In this document: piece after piece, positions 33,015-43,320 of the stretch
How the letters are laid out: every line of letters begins with the position of its first letter
Numbering within the stretch: the stretch's first letter is position 1
Assembly (NCBI GenBank): GCA_018380885.1
Contig: JAGZSY010000011.1
Coordinates: forward strand, 62,001 to 126,000
Source of the DNA: Enterocloster asparagiformis
GTDB lineage: Bacteria; Bacillota; Clostridia; Lachnospirales; Lachnospiraceae
Length of the DNA stretch: 64,000 bases
Direction: 5' to 3'
Position numbers and translations under genes: made by a program
The notes under the pieces: generated by a model
Database searches by the model: none
Seen by the model: only the letters and a program-made list of their open reading frames with translations
What the model was told of the DNA's origin: nothing

Positions 33015-33779
33015 CTAAATATTTCCCTGGTTTTCAATCACATTCTTTCCTTCAGGCATACCGGCAATCCGCGCTTCCAGCTCCGGCCGGTCGCTCTCGT
33101 ACATGTCCACGCCCAGCTCCCTGGCCAGCCGCGTCCACTTTTCCTCACGCAGGATGGCCCCGTCCACAAAGTATCCGGCCCCGTGCAGGTCCCGGATGAT
33201 TTCCGGCGTCATGTTGTAGATATACGACAGGTACACCATGGCGTCCATCTCCTCCATGAGCTTCACCGGGTCCGCGGGCACAAAGGGCACGATCAGGCCG
33301 ATGGGGAAATCCGGCGAAACCTGTTTCAGATGCTTTAGCACCATGTAGTCCGCCCCGAAGGCGAACACCTGCTCCCTGACCCCGTATTCCTCCGCCAGAA
33401 CCGCCAGGCGCTCCACCAGCTCAAATCCCCGCTTCTGCATGTCCACAGGCACGCTTTTCAGCTCCAGCGCCAGACAGACGCCCCTTCTGGCCGCCCAGCC
33501 GAATACCTCCCGCAGCGTGTTCACGGGCAGGACCTTCTGCAGCTCCTCCAGGGTGTGCTGGTGGACATATCCGCGCAGGCGGCATTTTTTGCTCAGCTCC
33601 GTGTCGTGGTAGACCACGATCTCGCCGTCCCCCGTGAGCTGGAGGTCGATTTCCAGGTAATCCGCCCCGCGGCTGATCCCCTCCTTCATGGCCGGAATCG
33701 TATTCTCAAAAAAATCGCAGGCGCAGCCCCTGTGCCCGCCGATCAGCACGTGGTCCCGGTTCGCAATAAATTTTCTCAT
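33015..33779 (-). CDS. Glycerophosphodiester phosphodiesterase
   Basis: The 254-residue GDPD TIM-barrel has GGHRGC with the catalytic His, ENTIPAM, YLEIDLQLTGDGEIVVYHD with the metal-binding Glu/Asp and second catalytic His, and ALELKS. It has no signal peptide, so it hydrolyses imported glycerophosphodiesters in the cytoplasm to glycerol-3-phosphate and an alcohol. It sits 15 bases after the ABC ATPase gene, which strongly suggests that the importer carries such compounds, as Ugp does. Confidence 0.9.
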   Translation of the reverse strand: MRKFIANRDHVLIGGHRGCACDFFENTIPAMKEGISRGADYLEIDLQLTGDGEIVVYHDTELSKKCRLRGYVHQHTLEELQKVLPVNTLREVFGWAARRGVCLALELKSVPVDMQKRGFELVERLAVLAEEYGVREQVFAFGADYMVLKHLKQVSPDFPIGLIVPFVPADPVKLMEEMDAMVYLSYIYNMTPEIIRDLHGAGYFVDGAILREEKWTRLARELGVDMYESDRPELEARIAGMPEGKNVIENQGNI

Positions 33780-33794
33780 GTCCCGCCCCGCTTT

Positions 33795-34907
33795 CTACTG
33801 CTGCATCAGCACGTTCATTTTGGTCTCGCCGTCGAACACATTGATGTGGTCCGTGAGCAGAATGCCCATCTCCCCCTTGCGGTCCGCCAGCTCCCTGTAA
33901 TACGCGTATTTTGTGGTGTCCTCCTCGGAGATGCGGATCAGGTTTTCGCCCACCTGGGCCTGCACCAGCAGCTCCTTGCCCAGGTTCTCCACCATCTGCA
34001 CCTTCAGCCTGACGGCTCCCGGCGCGTCGGCCCCGGCCGGCCGCACCTGGTGGGAGCGCACGCCGATCTTTACCTGCCGGTCCAGGCTTCCGGCCAGCGC
34101 TTCCGCCCTGGCCGCGGGCGCGGGGATCACCTGTCCGTCCACCAGAAAACAGAGCGCGCCGTCCTGGGACATCACCCTGGCGTCGATGAAGTTCATGGGC
34201 GGATTTCCCATGAAATTGGCCACAAACAGGTTTACCGGGTGCTGGTATAGCTCAAAGGGCGTGTCGAACTGCTGAATCCGCCCGTTGTCCAGAATGGCGA
34301 TGCGGTCCGCGATGGCCATGGCCTCCTCCTGATCGTGGGTTACGATAATGGAGGTGATGCGCGTCTCGGCCTGCAATTTCTTGATCACCTCGCGAATCTC
34401 GATCTTAAGCCTGGCGTCCAGGTTGGACATGGGCTCGTCGAACAGCAGAATCCCCGGCTCCTTCACCATGGCGCGGCACATGGCCACCCGCTGCTGCTGT
34501 CCGCCTGAGAGCTGGGTGGGCTTGCGGTCCAGGAGATGCTCGATCTGCAGCTTTTGCGCCATTTTCCGGGCCTTGTCGTAGCGCTCCTCCTTCCCCACCT
34601 TCTTCTGCTTGAGCGGGAACGCGATATTGTCGATCACCCGCAGATGGGGGTATAAGGCGTAGGACTGGAACACCATGCCGATGTTGCGGTCCTTGGGCGC
34701 CTTGTTGGTGATGTCCACCTCCCCGGCGCAAATCTTCCCGTCCGTGGGGTCCAAAAGTCCGGCGATGCAGTTTAGGGTGGTGGATTTTCCGCAGCCCGAC
34801 GGCCCTAACAGCGCGATAAACTCACCGTCCTCGATATCCATGTTGATTCCGTCCAGAGCGGTCACGCCGCCCTCAAATTCCATTCTCAGATTCTCAATCT
34901 TGATCAT
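33795..34907 (-). CDS. ABC transporter ATPase (UgpC/MalK type)
   Basis: The 370-residue ATPase has Walker A GPSGCGKST, signature LSGGQQQRVAMCRA, Walker B ILLFDEPMSNLD and H-loop VTHDQEEA, followed by a C-terminal TOBE regulatory region (residues ~240-370). The coupled permeases are encoded directly upstream, and glycerophosphodiesterase directly downstream. It is not a close copy of the ATPase at 4315-5367, so the two transporters were probably acquired separately rather than duplicated locally. Confidence 0.92.
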   Translation of the reverse strand: MIKIENLRMEFEGGVTALDGINMDIEDGEFIALLGPSGCGKSTTLNCIAGLLDPTDGKICAGEVDITNKAPKDRNIGMVFQSYALYPHLRVIDNIAFPLKQKKVGKEERYDKARKMAQKLQIEHLLDRKPTQLSGGQQQRVAMCRAMVKEPGILLFDEPMSNLDARLKIEIREVIKKLQAETRITSIIVTHDQEEAMAIADRIAILDNGRIQQFDTPFELYQHPVNLFVANFMGNPPMNFIDARVMSQDGALCFLVDGQVIPAPAARAEALAGSLDRQVKIGVRSHQVRPAGADAPGAVRLKVQMVENLGKELLVQAQVGENLIRISEEDTTKYAYYRELADRKGEMGILLTDHINVFDGETKMNVLMQQ

Positions 34908-34913
34908 TTTACG

Positions 34914-35756
34914 CTACACTCCTTTTCCGCTGGCGATATTGCCTTCCATCAGGGATCTCTGGGAGATCAGGAAGAACACGATAACCGGTAACATGTACAC
35001 AAGGGCCATGGCCGCAAACACCCCGTAGCTGGCGATCATCTGCTCGTTGCTTGAGAGGGAGCGCAGGTAGGTGGCGAACACAGGCGTCTTGGAGTTGAAA
35101 ATCAAGGTGTTAAACAGGATGTAGTTGGACCACGCGCTCAGAAATGAGAACACGGAGATGGAGGCGATGCCCGGCTTCACCAGGTAAATGATCACCTGGA
35201 AAAACGCGCTCACCCTGCTGCACCCGTCCACCAGCGTAGAGTTTTCAATATCCCGCGGTATCCCGTCGAAAAAGTTCTTGATGATAAAGGAGGAGCCGGG
35301 AATGCGGAAGGCGATGGCTACCAGCAGCACGCCCAGCATGCTGTTGGCCAGCTTCAGCTCTACCAGCACGTAGAGCACGCCGATGAGCAGCAGCAGATGC
35401 GGGAACATGCGCAGCACCAGCAGGGCGTACTGGATGAATTTCCGCCCCCTGAACTCCAGCCTGGATATGGCATAGCCGGACAGGCAGCTGATCACCACCT
35501 CGGAAACGGTCACCACCACGGTGAAGAAAATGGAGTTGGCCAGAGCCTTGCCCACCGGCTCGATCTTTGTCTGCTTTAATTCCATCCCTTTATACAAAAA
35601 CTGGAAATTTCCCAGGGTAAACTTCCCGGCGTCGTCAAAGAACGCCATCTTAAAGAAAGAGCCGTAGATCAGCAGGATTGGCACCGTGATGGCCAGCATG
35701 ATGATGATTGCGGTCCGCTGATTCTTTTTTTCATGTCGGTTCAATGTCTGTTTCAT
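34914..35756 (-). CDS. ABC transporter permease (UgpE/MalG type)
   Basis: The 280-residue protein has six predicted helices. The EAA-type loop is degenerate (DIENSTLVDGCSRVSAFFQV) where EAA-x3-DGA is expected, but keeps the Gly. The N-terminus MKQTLNRHEKKNQRTAIIIM is basic, then membrane-bound. It pairs with the permease at 35769-36650 and is encoded 12 bases after it. The unusual coupling loop may reflect a specialised partner ATPase. Confidence 0.85.
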   Translation of the reverse strand: MKQTLNRHEKKNQRTAIIIMLAITVPILLIYGSFFKMAFFDDAGKFTLGNFQFLYKGMELKQTKIEPVGKALANSIFFTVVVTVSEVVISCLSGYAISRLEFRGRKFIQYALLVLRMFPHLLLLIGVLYVLVELKLANSMLGVLLVAIAFRIPGSSFIIKNFFDGIPRDIENSTLVDGCSRVSAFFQVIIYLVKPGIASISVFSFLSAWSNYILFNTLIFNSKTPVFATYLRSLSSNEQMIASYGVFAAMALVYMLPVIVFFLISQRSLMEGNIASGKGV

Positions 35757-35768
35757 CCCATTTCCTCC

Positions 35769-36650
35769 CTATCTGCGGTCCCTCTGATTCATGACCCGGT
35801 TGACGAGCAGCATGAGAATCAGGACCACCACGATGAGCAGCATGGAAATCGCCGCGCCGTAGCCGTACTGCTGATCCCGAAACGCCTTGTGGTAGGCGCT
35901 CAGCGCCCAGACCTCGGTCTTGATGCCGGGACCTCCGTCCGTGATCAGCATGATGGTCACGTAGTTGGTCAGAAGCCCCAGCGTCTCCCAGAGGGTGATG
36001 AACTGGATGTGGTAGCGGATGTTCGGCAAAATGATGCCCCGCACAATCTCCCACTCGCTGGCCCCGTCCACCCTGGCCGCCTTAAACTGGTTCTCCGGTA
36101 TGCTCTTGATGGCGCTGGAAAATATGGTGGTCCCGTAGGCGAAGCTGACCATGATCGTGGCGAACATGATAATCTGAAACGGATACTTGGCGATCCAGTT
36201 GAGGGGAAGGCTCCCCGTCAGCGCCGTGTACAGCTTGTTGACCAGGCCCGAATCCCCTGCCTCCAGCAGCCAGATCCACAGCACGGAGTACACCACCGCG
36301 GGCGTGATCATGGGCACCATCAGGAACGCCTTGAACACGCCGGAAATCCGCTCGCTCTTGATAAAATACGTGGTCATGATGGCGAAAAACAGGTCCAGCA
36401 CCACCGTGCCCGTGATGGCGAACAGCACAAACAGCACTGTGTTTCGGACGATGGTCATGGTGTTGGGGTCCCGGAAAATCTTCTCATAGTTCTTTAACCC
36501 GGTAAAATGCCACTGGAAGGCCGAGTCCAGGTTGGTGAAGGACATGGCCACCGTGATAAATGCGGGGAGTATGTAAAATACCGCCACCAGGACGAGAAAC
36601 GGGCTCAAAAATGCGTACGCCTGCCCATTTTTATACTTCTTTTTGTTCAT
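35769..36650 (-). CDS. ABC transporter permease (UgpA/MalF type)
   Basis: The start at 36650 (MNKKKYKNGQ) follows GGAGGAAA; an ATG 45 bases earlier has no ribosome site. The 293-residue protein has six helices, with AYAFLSPFLVLVAVFYILPA as the first, and a coupling loop with AARVDGASEWEIVRGIILP. It follows the binding-protein gene by 86 bases in the same operon. With its partner it would form the channel for a glycerophosphodiester or sugar. Confidence 0.88.
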   Translation of the reverse strand: MNKKKYKNGQAYAFLSPFLVLVAVFYILPAFITVAMSFTNLDSAFQWHFTGLKNYEKIFRDPNTMTIVRNTVLFVLFAITGTVVLDLFFAIMTTYFIKSERISGVFKAFLMVPMITPAVVYSVLWIWLLEAGDSGLVNKLYTALTGSLPLNWIAKYPFQIIMFATIMVSFAYGTTIFSSAIKSIPENQFKAARVDGASEWEIVRGIILPNIRYHIQFITLWETLGLLTNYVTIMLITDGGPGIKTEVWALSAYHKAFRDQQYGYGAAISMLLIVVVLILMLLVNRVMNQRDRR

Positions 36651-36736
36651 GCGCGTTTCCTCCGGCAGCGGGCCGCAGACTGCGGCCCGCTGCATTTAAG
36701 TGGGAAAGGTTCCCGGAACCGGGAACCTCAAGCCTG

Positions 36737-38128
36737 TTATTTCTGTACCAGCCCGTCGATGTTGAGCTCCGCCTGGGCCTTGGCGTTCTCAAAGGACTCC
36801 TGGGGCGTGGTCTGGCCCAGCTCCAGGGTCACGATCTCCGTGAACAGATACCCTCTCAGAGTGGTCTGTCCCTCCACGGTGGGCGGGGTGACGGCGTAAT
36901 CCGTCATGTAGGTCACGTCCGCCAGCAGGGGATGTCCGGTGATCTGCGGGTCCTCGTTGGCCTTTTTCACGGAGGACAGGGTGTAGATGGTGGAGGCGTG
37001 TCTGGCCATCATGTCCGCGGAGCCGCTCACCATCTCGCGCACAATGTCCTTGCAAATCTCAGGGTACTTGGTGTCCGCGCTGATGGCGATGGTCTGGGGA
37101 GCCGCCACCGCAAAGGGCTGTGAGGAGGCGTCCGCGGCCGGGAACAGCACAAAGGCTTCCTGCTTGGCAAAGTCCTCGGTGGACAGCCCTGCGGCCTGAG
37201 CCACGTAGGTAGCGGAGAACATGGGACCGTAGTAGGCGAAGGCCTCCCCGGTTCCCACCATCTTGTTGATGGTATCCCATCCCAGCTGGTTTAAGTTGTC
37301 CGGGGTGATCTTTCTCGTCTGGGCGTTGTCGTAGGTAAACTGGAAGAACTTCAGGATGCCCTGGCTGTCGAACACCAGCTGGCTCTGGTCGTTGTAGTAT
37401 TCGCCGCCCAAAGCGTTTATAATGTCGTAAAAATCGTTGCCCGCGCTGGGACGGTGAACCAGGCCGTACTTGGCGCCGCCCTTTTCCACCACCTCCTGGC
37501 AGATGTCGATAAAGTCGTCGAACAGCACTTCCTTATTTTTAATCTTCTCCGGCAGAGCCTCTACCTCCTCGTCGGTCCAGCCGATGGCCTTTAAATCCTC
37601 TTTGTTGTAGTAGATCACACGGAAGGGCATGTCCATGGGGATAGCGTAGGCCTTTCCGTCCACCAGACAGGCGTTGAATGCGCCGTCCACAAACTCGTCG
37701 GTCATCAGGTCCGTCACGTCCATCACCACCCCGGCGTCCGCGTATCCGGCGATATCCGCATCGCAGGTGAAAATGTCCGGCGCGTCCCCGCTCTTGTGGG
37801 AGAACACGATGTTGTTGTGGTAATCCGTCCAGTCGATCTGCTGGTAATCCGTCTCAAACTGGACCTCGATGTTTTTCCCCTCGGCCGCGTACTTCTCGTT
37901 CAGGCGCTTGCCCGCCTCGATCACCGCCTCCGGGATTGTGACGTAATCCTTGTTGTGGGACAGCTTGATGGTCACGACCTCCTTCTCAGCCCCTGCCGCG
38001 GCCTGGCTCCCCGGCTCCGCCTGGGTTTTCGCCGCCCCGGTGTCCGCACTCCCGCTGCCGCCGCAGCCCGCAAGCACGCCCGCTGCCATGGCCGTGCACA
38101 ACAGTACGCTCAACATTTTCTTTCTCAT
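36737..38128 (-). CDS. ABC transporter solute-binding lipoprotein
   Basis: The 463-residue lipoprotein starts with MRKKMLSVLLCTAMAAGVLAGC, with lipidated Cys22, and a short Gly/Ser/Ala linker. The body follows the UgpB-like family 1 fold, including IPMDMPFRVIYYNKEDLKAI and the hinge segment. It is the first gene of the operon SBP-permease-permease-ATPase-GDPD-lacI. The GDPD suggests a glycerophosphodiester ligand, but this cannot be read from the sequence. Confidence 0.88.
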   Translation of the reverse strand: MRKKMLSVLLCTAMAAGVLAGCGGSGSADTGAAKTQAEPGSQAAAGAEKEVVTIKLSHNKDYVTIPEAVIEAGKRLNEKYAAEGKNIEVQFETDYQQIDWTDYHNNIVFSHKSGDAPDIFTCDADIAGYADAGVVMDVTDLMTDEFVDGAFNACLVDGKAYAIPMDMPFRVIYYNKEDLKAIGWTDEEVEALPEKIKNKEVLFDDFIDICQEVVEKGGAKYGLVHRPSAGNDFYDIINALGGEYYNDQSQLVFDSQGILKFFQFTYDNAQTRKITPDNLNQLGWDTINKMVGTGEAFAYYGPMFSATYVAQAAGLSTEDFAKQEAFVLFPAADASSQPFAVAAPQTIAISADTKYPEICKDIVREMVSGSADMMARHASTIYTLSSVKKANEDPQITGHPLLADVTYMTDYAVTPPTVEGQTTLRGYLFTEIVTLELGQTTPQESFENAKAQAELNIDGLVQK

Positions 38129-38177
38129 TTTCTCGTCCTCCTGTTCTCGTGGTCAATCCAATTTGGTTTTCCTTATT

Positions 38178-38374
38178 TTTAGTAAATTTTGTTTCATCTT
38201 TCCCCGGCGAGCCTTGCAGGCCATTTCTGGCAATTTTTCACTTTTTTCCGCTGTCTCACCGCTTATATGGTTGATTATACTGTCAAATTACCGGAAAGTC
38301 AATGATTATTACAGTAAAATTTCAATATTATTTTAGTAAATTATATTTATTTTTTTACTGAAATATGTTATACT
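38178..38374 (+). promoter_or_regulatory. Divergent AT-rich control region: four CAGTAAA-type motifs and an extended -10 promoter
   Basis: The ~300-base gap between the binding-protein gene and the PHP gene is AT-rich. TTTAGTAAAT occurs at 38178-38187 and 38332-38341, ACAGTAAAAT at 38311-38320, and the reverse form TTTACTGAAAT at 38354-38364. An extended -10, TG-T-TATACT (38366-38374), faces the PHP gene. The repeats are candidate operators for the operon's LacI regulator, but they lack the central CG common in LacI sites. Confidence 0.45.
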
Positions 38375-38427
38375 GTTTCCCATAACACAAAACCGAGCAT
38401 ATCGCATCAGAAAAGGAGTTGATATCA

Positions 38428-39153
38428 TTGATTCGCACAGTTGCAGATTTACATACCCACACAAGCGTGAGCCAGCACGCCTACAGCACGCTGGACGAGA
38501 TGGCGCAGAGCGCCAGGGAAATGGGACTTGCCGCCATCGGGATCACGGACCACGGTCCCGGCATGATGGACGGCGCCATCCGCCATCATTTCTATTGTAT
38601 GAGGGGGCTGCCCAGAGAGGTTTACGGGCTTCGCCTGGTCGCCGGGGCCGAGGTCAACATCAAGGACTTTGAGGGCGGCCTTGATCTGGACCGGGAGGTG
38701 CTGCGCCAGTTGGACTTCGTGGTTGCCTCCTACCATGTGGAGGCCATCGACCCGGCCTCTGAGGAGCTTCACACCCAGGGCTGGCAGAATGTCATCGCCA
38801 ACCCGGATGTGGACTGCCTGGGACACTGCGGCAACCCTGCCTTCGCCTGCGACTACGAGGCCGTGGTCAAGGCCTGCCTGGCCCATGGCAAAGCCATCGA
38901 GATCAACTCCAGCTCCTTCAAGGTGCGCCCCGGAAGCCACGAGACCTGCCGCAGGGTAGCCCTGCTCTGCAAGGAGTACGGCGTGCCCGTGCTGGTCAGC
39001 TCGGACGCCCACTCCCGCTACTTTGTGGGAGACCACGAGGAGGCCATCCGGCTGCTGGAGTCCGTCTCCTTCCCGGAGGAGCTGGTGATCAACGGCGACA
39101 AGGGACGGCTCATGGAATATCTGGACCGCCTGGAGAGCGGAAAGGTCCTGTGA
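38428..39153 (+). CDS. PHP-domain phosphatase (YcdX-like)
   Basis: The start is taken as TTG at 38428 (MIRTVADLHTHTS), 9 bases after AAAGGAG; no ATG is well placed. The 241-residue PHP enzyme has all metal ligands: DLHTHTS, GITDHGPG, GAEVNI, ASYHVEAI, GHCGNP and SSDAHSR. YcdX-type PHP proteins are trinuclear-zinc phosphoesterases of uncertain substrate. It diverges from the GDPD-containing ABC operon, and it could act on a phosphorylated product of that pathway. Confidence 0.85.
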   Translation: MIRTVADLHTHTSVSQHAYSTLDEMAQSAREMGLAAIGITDHGPGMMDGAIRHHFYCMRGLPREVYGLRLVAGAEVNIKDFEGGLDLDREVLRQLDFVVASYHVEAIDPASEELHTQGWQNVIANPDVDCLGHCGNPAFACDYEAVVKACLAHGKAIEINSSSFKVRPGSHETCRRVALLCKEYGVPVLVSSDAHSRYFVGDHEEAIRLLESVSFPEELVINGDKGRLMEYLDRLESGKVL

Positions 39154-39284
39154 CGCCGCCTCCCATTCCAGGCTGCAAAAATATTTTCGGACAACTCCAT
39201 TTAAAGGGCGATAATCTCCCGGATTTATGGTAGAATCTATATAACAAAGCTATTTTGTTAGAATACCAATTTGGAGGGGAAAAC

Positions 39285-40712
39285 ATGTCAAAGAGTACTG
39301 AGGTTCTGCGCATCTGCGCGGAAAAGGGAATCAAGATGATTGATTTCAAAATGACGGATTTAAGCGGGCGGTGGAGACACATCACCATCCCTGTGGAGCG
39401 CTTCAATGAGGATATTTTCACACAGGGCATCGGGTTTGACGGCTCCAACTACGGCTATGCCCCGGTGGAAAAAAGCGATATGGTCTTTATCCCTGATCCT
39501 GAGACCGCGGTGGTGGACCCGTTCACGGAGATTCCCACGCTGACCATGTGCGGCGACGTGTGCGTCATCGGGAAGGAAAACCGCCCCTTTGACCAGTATC
39601 CCAGAAATGTGAGCCTGCGGGCCATTCAGTACATGAAGGATCAGGGGATCGCGGACCAGATGCTGATCGGTCCGGAATTTGAATTTCATCTGTTCGACAA
39701 TGTCAGCTACATGGTGGAGCCCCAGCGCATGGCCTTTACCGTGGACACCAGACAGGCCGCCTGGAACAGCGGCAGGGAGGCCGCCGACAACAAAGGCTTC
39801 CAGGTTCCCGGAGGCGGCGGCTACCACATCGCGGCGCCCCAGGACGTGGCCTTTAATCTGAGAAGCAAAATGTGCATGCTGCTCCAGGACTGGGGCGTGG
39901 ATGTGAAGTACCACCACCACGAGGTGGGCGGCTCCGGCCAGATGGAGATCGAGGTGGAGCTGGGCGACATGGTGGACATGGCGGACAAAACCATGATCAT
40001 CAAATATGTGATCCACAATGCCGCCGTCCAGGACGGAAGAACCGCGACCTTTATGCCCAAGCCCATCTACAGGGAGGCCGGCAACGGGATGCACGTGCAC
40101 ATGCTGCTGATGAAGGACGGGGAGCCCGTTTTCTACGACGAAAACGGATACTCCGGCTTGAGCAGAACCGCCCTCTATTTTATCGGTGGGCTGCTGAAGC
40201 ACGTTCCCTCCCTCTGCGCCTTTACCAACCCGTCCACCAACTCCTTCAAGCGCCTGGTGCCCGGGTACGAAGCGCCGGTGACCATCGGATACGCCACCTC
40301 CAACAGGAGCGCCGTGATCCGGATTCCAGCTTACGCCAAGACGCCAAAGGCGAAACGGTTTGAGCTGAGGAACCCGGACGCCACCGCCAACCCCTACTAC
40401 GCCTACGCGGCGATTTTGATGGCCGGCCTGGACGGAATCAAGCGGCAGATCGACCCGGAAAAGCACGGGTGGGGCCCCTTTGACTGCAACCTCTACGACC
40501 TACCGGAGGAAGAGAAGGCCAAAATCCAATCTCTGCCCAAGACCTTGGACGAGGCTCTGGACGCCCTGGAGGCGGATCACGAATATCTGACGGCCGGCGG
40601 CGTGTTCCCGGAGCGCCTCATCGAAATTTGGCTCAGGAAAAAACGCGCGGAGAGCCGGGAGCTGTCACAGATTCCCCATCCGGCGGAATTTCAGCGGTAT
40701 TATGATCTCTGA
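39285..40712 (+). CDS. glnA: Glutamine synthetase, type I
   Basis: The start at 39285 (MSKSTEV) follows TTGGAGGGG. The 475-residue enzyme has the beta-grasp N-domain (DLSGRWRHITIP, GIGFDGSNYGY) and the catalytic domain: GPEFEFHLFD, HHEVGGSGQMEIE with metal ligands, NGMHVHMLL, PSTNSFKRLVPGYEAPV and NRSAVIRIP. It makes glutamine from glutamate, ammonia and ATP. It is about 30 residues longer than the typical Gram-positive form. The segment around the adenylylation site, YDLPEEEKAKIQSL, is present, but whether the Tyr is modified is unknown. Ammonia from the diaminopropionate pathway would be a substrate. Confidence 0.93.
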   Translation: MSKSTEVLRICAEKGIKMIDFKMTDLSGRWRHITIPVERFNEDIFTQGIGFDGSNYGYAPVEKSDMVFIPDPETAVVDPFTEIPTLTMCGDVCVIGKENRPFDQYPRNVSLRAIQYMKDQGIADQMLIGPEFEFHLFDNVSYMVEPQRMAFTVDTRQAAWNSGREAADNKGFQVPGGGGYHIAAPQDVAFNLRSKMCMLLQDWGVDVKYHHHEVGGSGQMEIEVELGDMVDMADKTMIIKYVIHNAAVQDGRTATFMPKPIYREAGNGMHVHMLLMKDGEPVFYDENGYSGLSRTALYFIGGLLKHVPSLCAFTNPSTNSFKRLVPGYEAPVTIGYATSNRSAVIRIPAYAKTPKAKRFELRNPDATANPYYAYAAILMAGLDGIKRQIDPEKHGWGPFDCNLYDLPEEEKAKIQSLPKTLDEALDALEADHEYLTAGGVFPERLIEIWLRKKRAESRELSQIPHPAEFQRYYDL

Positions 40713-40726
40713 TCTGTAAATGCGAA

Positions 40727-40775
40727 AAATCTGGCCGTCCCGCAGAACATCATCGTTCCGCGGGCGGCCAGATTT
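40727..40775. terminator. Terminator hairpin between glnA and the convergent HPr gene
   Basis: Arms AAATCTGGCC (40727-40736) and GGCCAGATTT (40766-40775) with further GTCCCGC/GCGGGCG pairing inside, followed by CTTGTCTTT. A-run and T-rich flanks on both sides allow use in both directions. Confidence 0.75.
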
Positions 40776-40812
40776 CTTGTCTTTAAAACCGCTGTCTGTG
40801 GTACAGAAATTC

Positions 40813-41079
40813 TTACATCTCGCCCAGTCCGCTCTCAATGGCCTCGGACAGAGTCTTTAATGCTTCCTCCTCGTCCTCTCCGTCGCAGATCAGGTTGATC
40901 TCGGTGCCGGACTTGATTCCCGCAGCCATCACGTTCAGAACGCTCTTGGCAACGATCTTTTTATCCCCACACTCAATGATTACGTCGCATTTGAACTTCA
41001 TGGCAGCCTGAGAGAGAACGCCGGCGGGTCTTAAATGTAATCCGGAAGGATTTACAACTGTTAATGTTTTACTGATCAT
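40813..41079 (-). CDS. ptsH: HPr-family phosphocarrier protein
   Basis: The 88-residue protein has the HPr active-site motif NPSGLHLRPAG with His15 and Arg17; Leu16 replaces the usual Ala. The regulatory site AKSVLNVM places Ser46 correctly. HPr carries phosphate from enzyme I to PTS permeases and, when phosphorylated at Ser46, acts as CcpA corepressor. The gene is alone rather than beside ptsI. Leu at position 16 is seen in some HPr paralogs of Firmicutes, so it may be a secondary copy. Confidence 0.88.
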   Translation of the reverse strand: MISKTLTVVNPSGLHLRPAGVLSQAAMKFKCDVIIECGDKKIVAKSVLNVMAAGIKSGTEINLICDGEDEEEALKTLSEAIESGLGEM

Positions 41080-41177
41080 GTCAATTCTCCTTATTAATAT
41101 ATTTTATACTCTTTCGGAGCCTTTAAAAAGGCATGTCTCCTATCAAGATTTTATTACAACTACCCATTGATGTCAAG

Positions 41178-41903
41178 TTAATCGGCCACTTCGCGGTCAA
41201 CTTTTTCACAATCCGCGGGCCCGGCTTTTTCCGCTTTGCAGTCCTCTGCCGCGGCCTTCCTGGCTTCCCGCGAAAATACGCAGCCGCAGTAGTCCTGGCG
41301 GTACAGGCCGTACCGGGCCGACAGCTCGGTGGAACGCTTGTAGCCGTTCTTTTTCTTAAAATCCGACAGTAGGTAGGGCACGCCGTATTCCGCGACCAGC
41401 CGCTCCCCGATGTCGTTGAGCTTACCCGCGTTTTTTAACGGACTGATGGACAGCGTGGTGGTGAAATAGTCGAAATTTCCCGCCTTCGCGGCCTCCGCCG
41501 CCCGGCGCAGGCGCAGCTCGTAGCAGATAAAGCAGCGCTCCCCGCCCTCCTGGTCCTTCTCATGGCCTTTTACCGCCCGGTAAAATTCCTCCGGCTCGTA
41601 CCGCCCGCTGCAGAACTCCACCGGAATTCCCAATGCCCCCGCACACTCCATCTCCCGGATCAGCCGCTCCTGCTCCCCGATCCGCTCCCGGTATTCCTCC
41701 GGCGGGTAGATATTGGGATTAAAGTAGAACAGCGTGATCGCAAAATACCGGGACAGGTACTCCAGCACATAGCTGCTGCAGGGCGCGCAGCAGCTGTGCA
41801 GCAGCAGCCTTGGCTTTCTGCCCTCCCGCTCCAAAGACTCGATCACCTTGTCCAGCTCCCGCTGGTAATTGCGCTTCTGGGGGTTGCCCTTTTGTCTCTC
41901 CAT
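41178..41903 (-). CDS. queH: Epoxyqueuosine reductase QueH
   Basis: The start at 41903 (MERQKGNPQK) follows GGAAGG. The 241-residue protein has the QueH (former DUF208) cysteine motifs: LLHSCCAPCSSYVLEY near residue 34, GERCFICYELRLRRAAEAA near residue 131 and QDYCGCVFS near residue 210. Together these bind Fe-S clusters and metal and carry out the final reduction of epoxyqueuosine to queuosine in tRNA. No other que gene lies nearby. The C-terminal ~25 residues are acidic/lysine rich and may be disordered. Confidence 0.92.
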   Translation of the reverse strand: MERQKGNPQKRNYQRELDKVIESLEREGRKPRLLLHSCCAPCSSYVLEYLSRYFAITLFYFNPNIYPPEEYRERIGEQERLIREMECAGALGIPVEFCSGRYEPEEFYRAVKGHEKDQEGGERCFICYELRLRRAAEAAKAGNFDYFTTTLSISPLKNAGKLNDIGERLVAEYGVPYLLSDFKKKNGYKRSTELSARYGLYRQDYCGCVFSREARKAAAEDCKAEKAGPADCEKVDREVAD

Positions 41904-42085
41904 CGTCACACCTTCCTGGGGCGGCCCGGCCGCTGCATACGGCTGCGCCCCGCTTTTTTCCACGGAATAAACGGCTCCCGCCCCTAAGAAGGAACGTCTC
42001 GCCCGCGGCAGGCCGCCTAAAAGGCCGCAGCTTGCTCCGCCCGGACGACGGCCTCCCGGCCCGGCCGCGCTTTCCGGGATACGAG

Positions 42086-42114
42086 AAAAACGGGGCCGCC
42101 TCACCGGCGGTCCC
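42086..42114 (-). terminator. Intrinsic terminator after the second sigma factor gene
   Basis: Minus-strand stem GGGACCGCC/GGCGGCCCC (plus arms 42092-42100 and 42106-42114, one mismatch) followed by GTTTTTC. It isolates the sigma factor transcript from queH. Confidence 0.65.
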
Positions 42115-42146
42115 GCACAACGTACAATCCACTCTATACATGAAGC

Positions 42147-43292
<1,146 letters not shown>

Positions 43293-43320
43293 TGATAAAC
43301 GTCCTTTCGCTTGAAAGTAA

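Noticed and set aside
39360..40466. 368-codon minus-strand open frame antisense to glnA
   Set aside because: Shadow of glutamine synthetase; composition is typical of antisense frames in GC-rich DNA.
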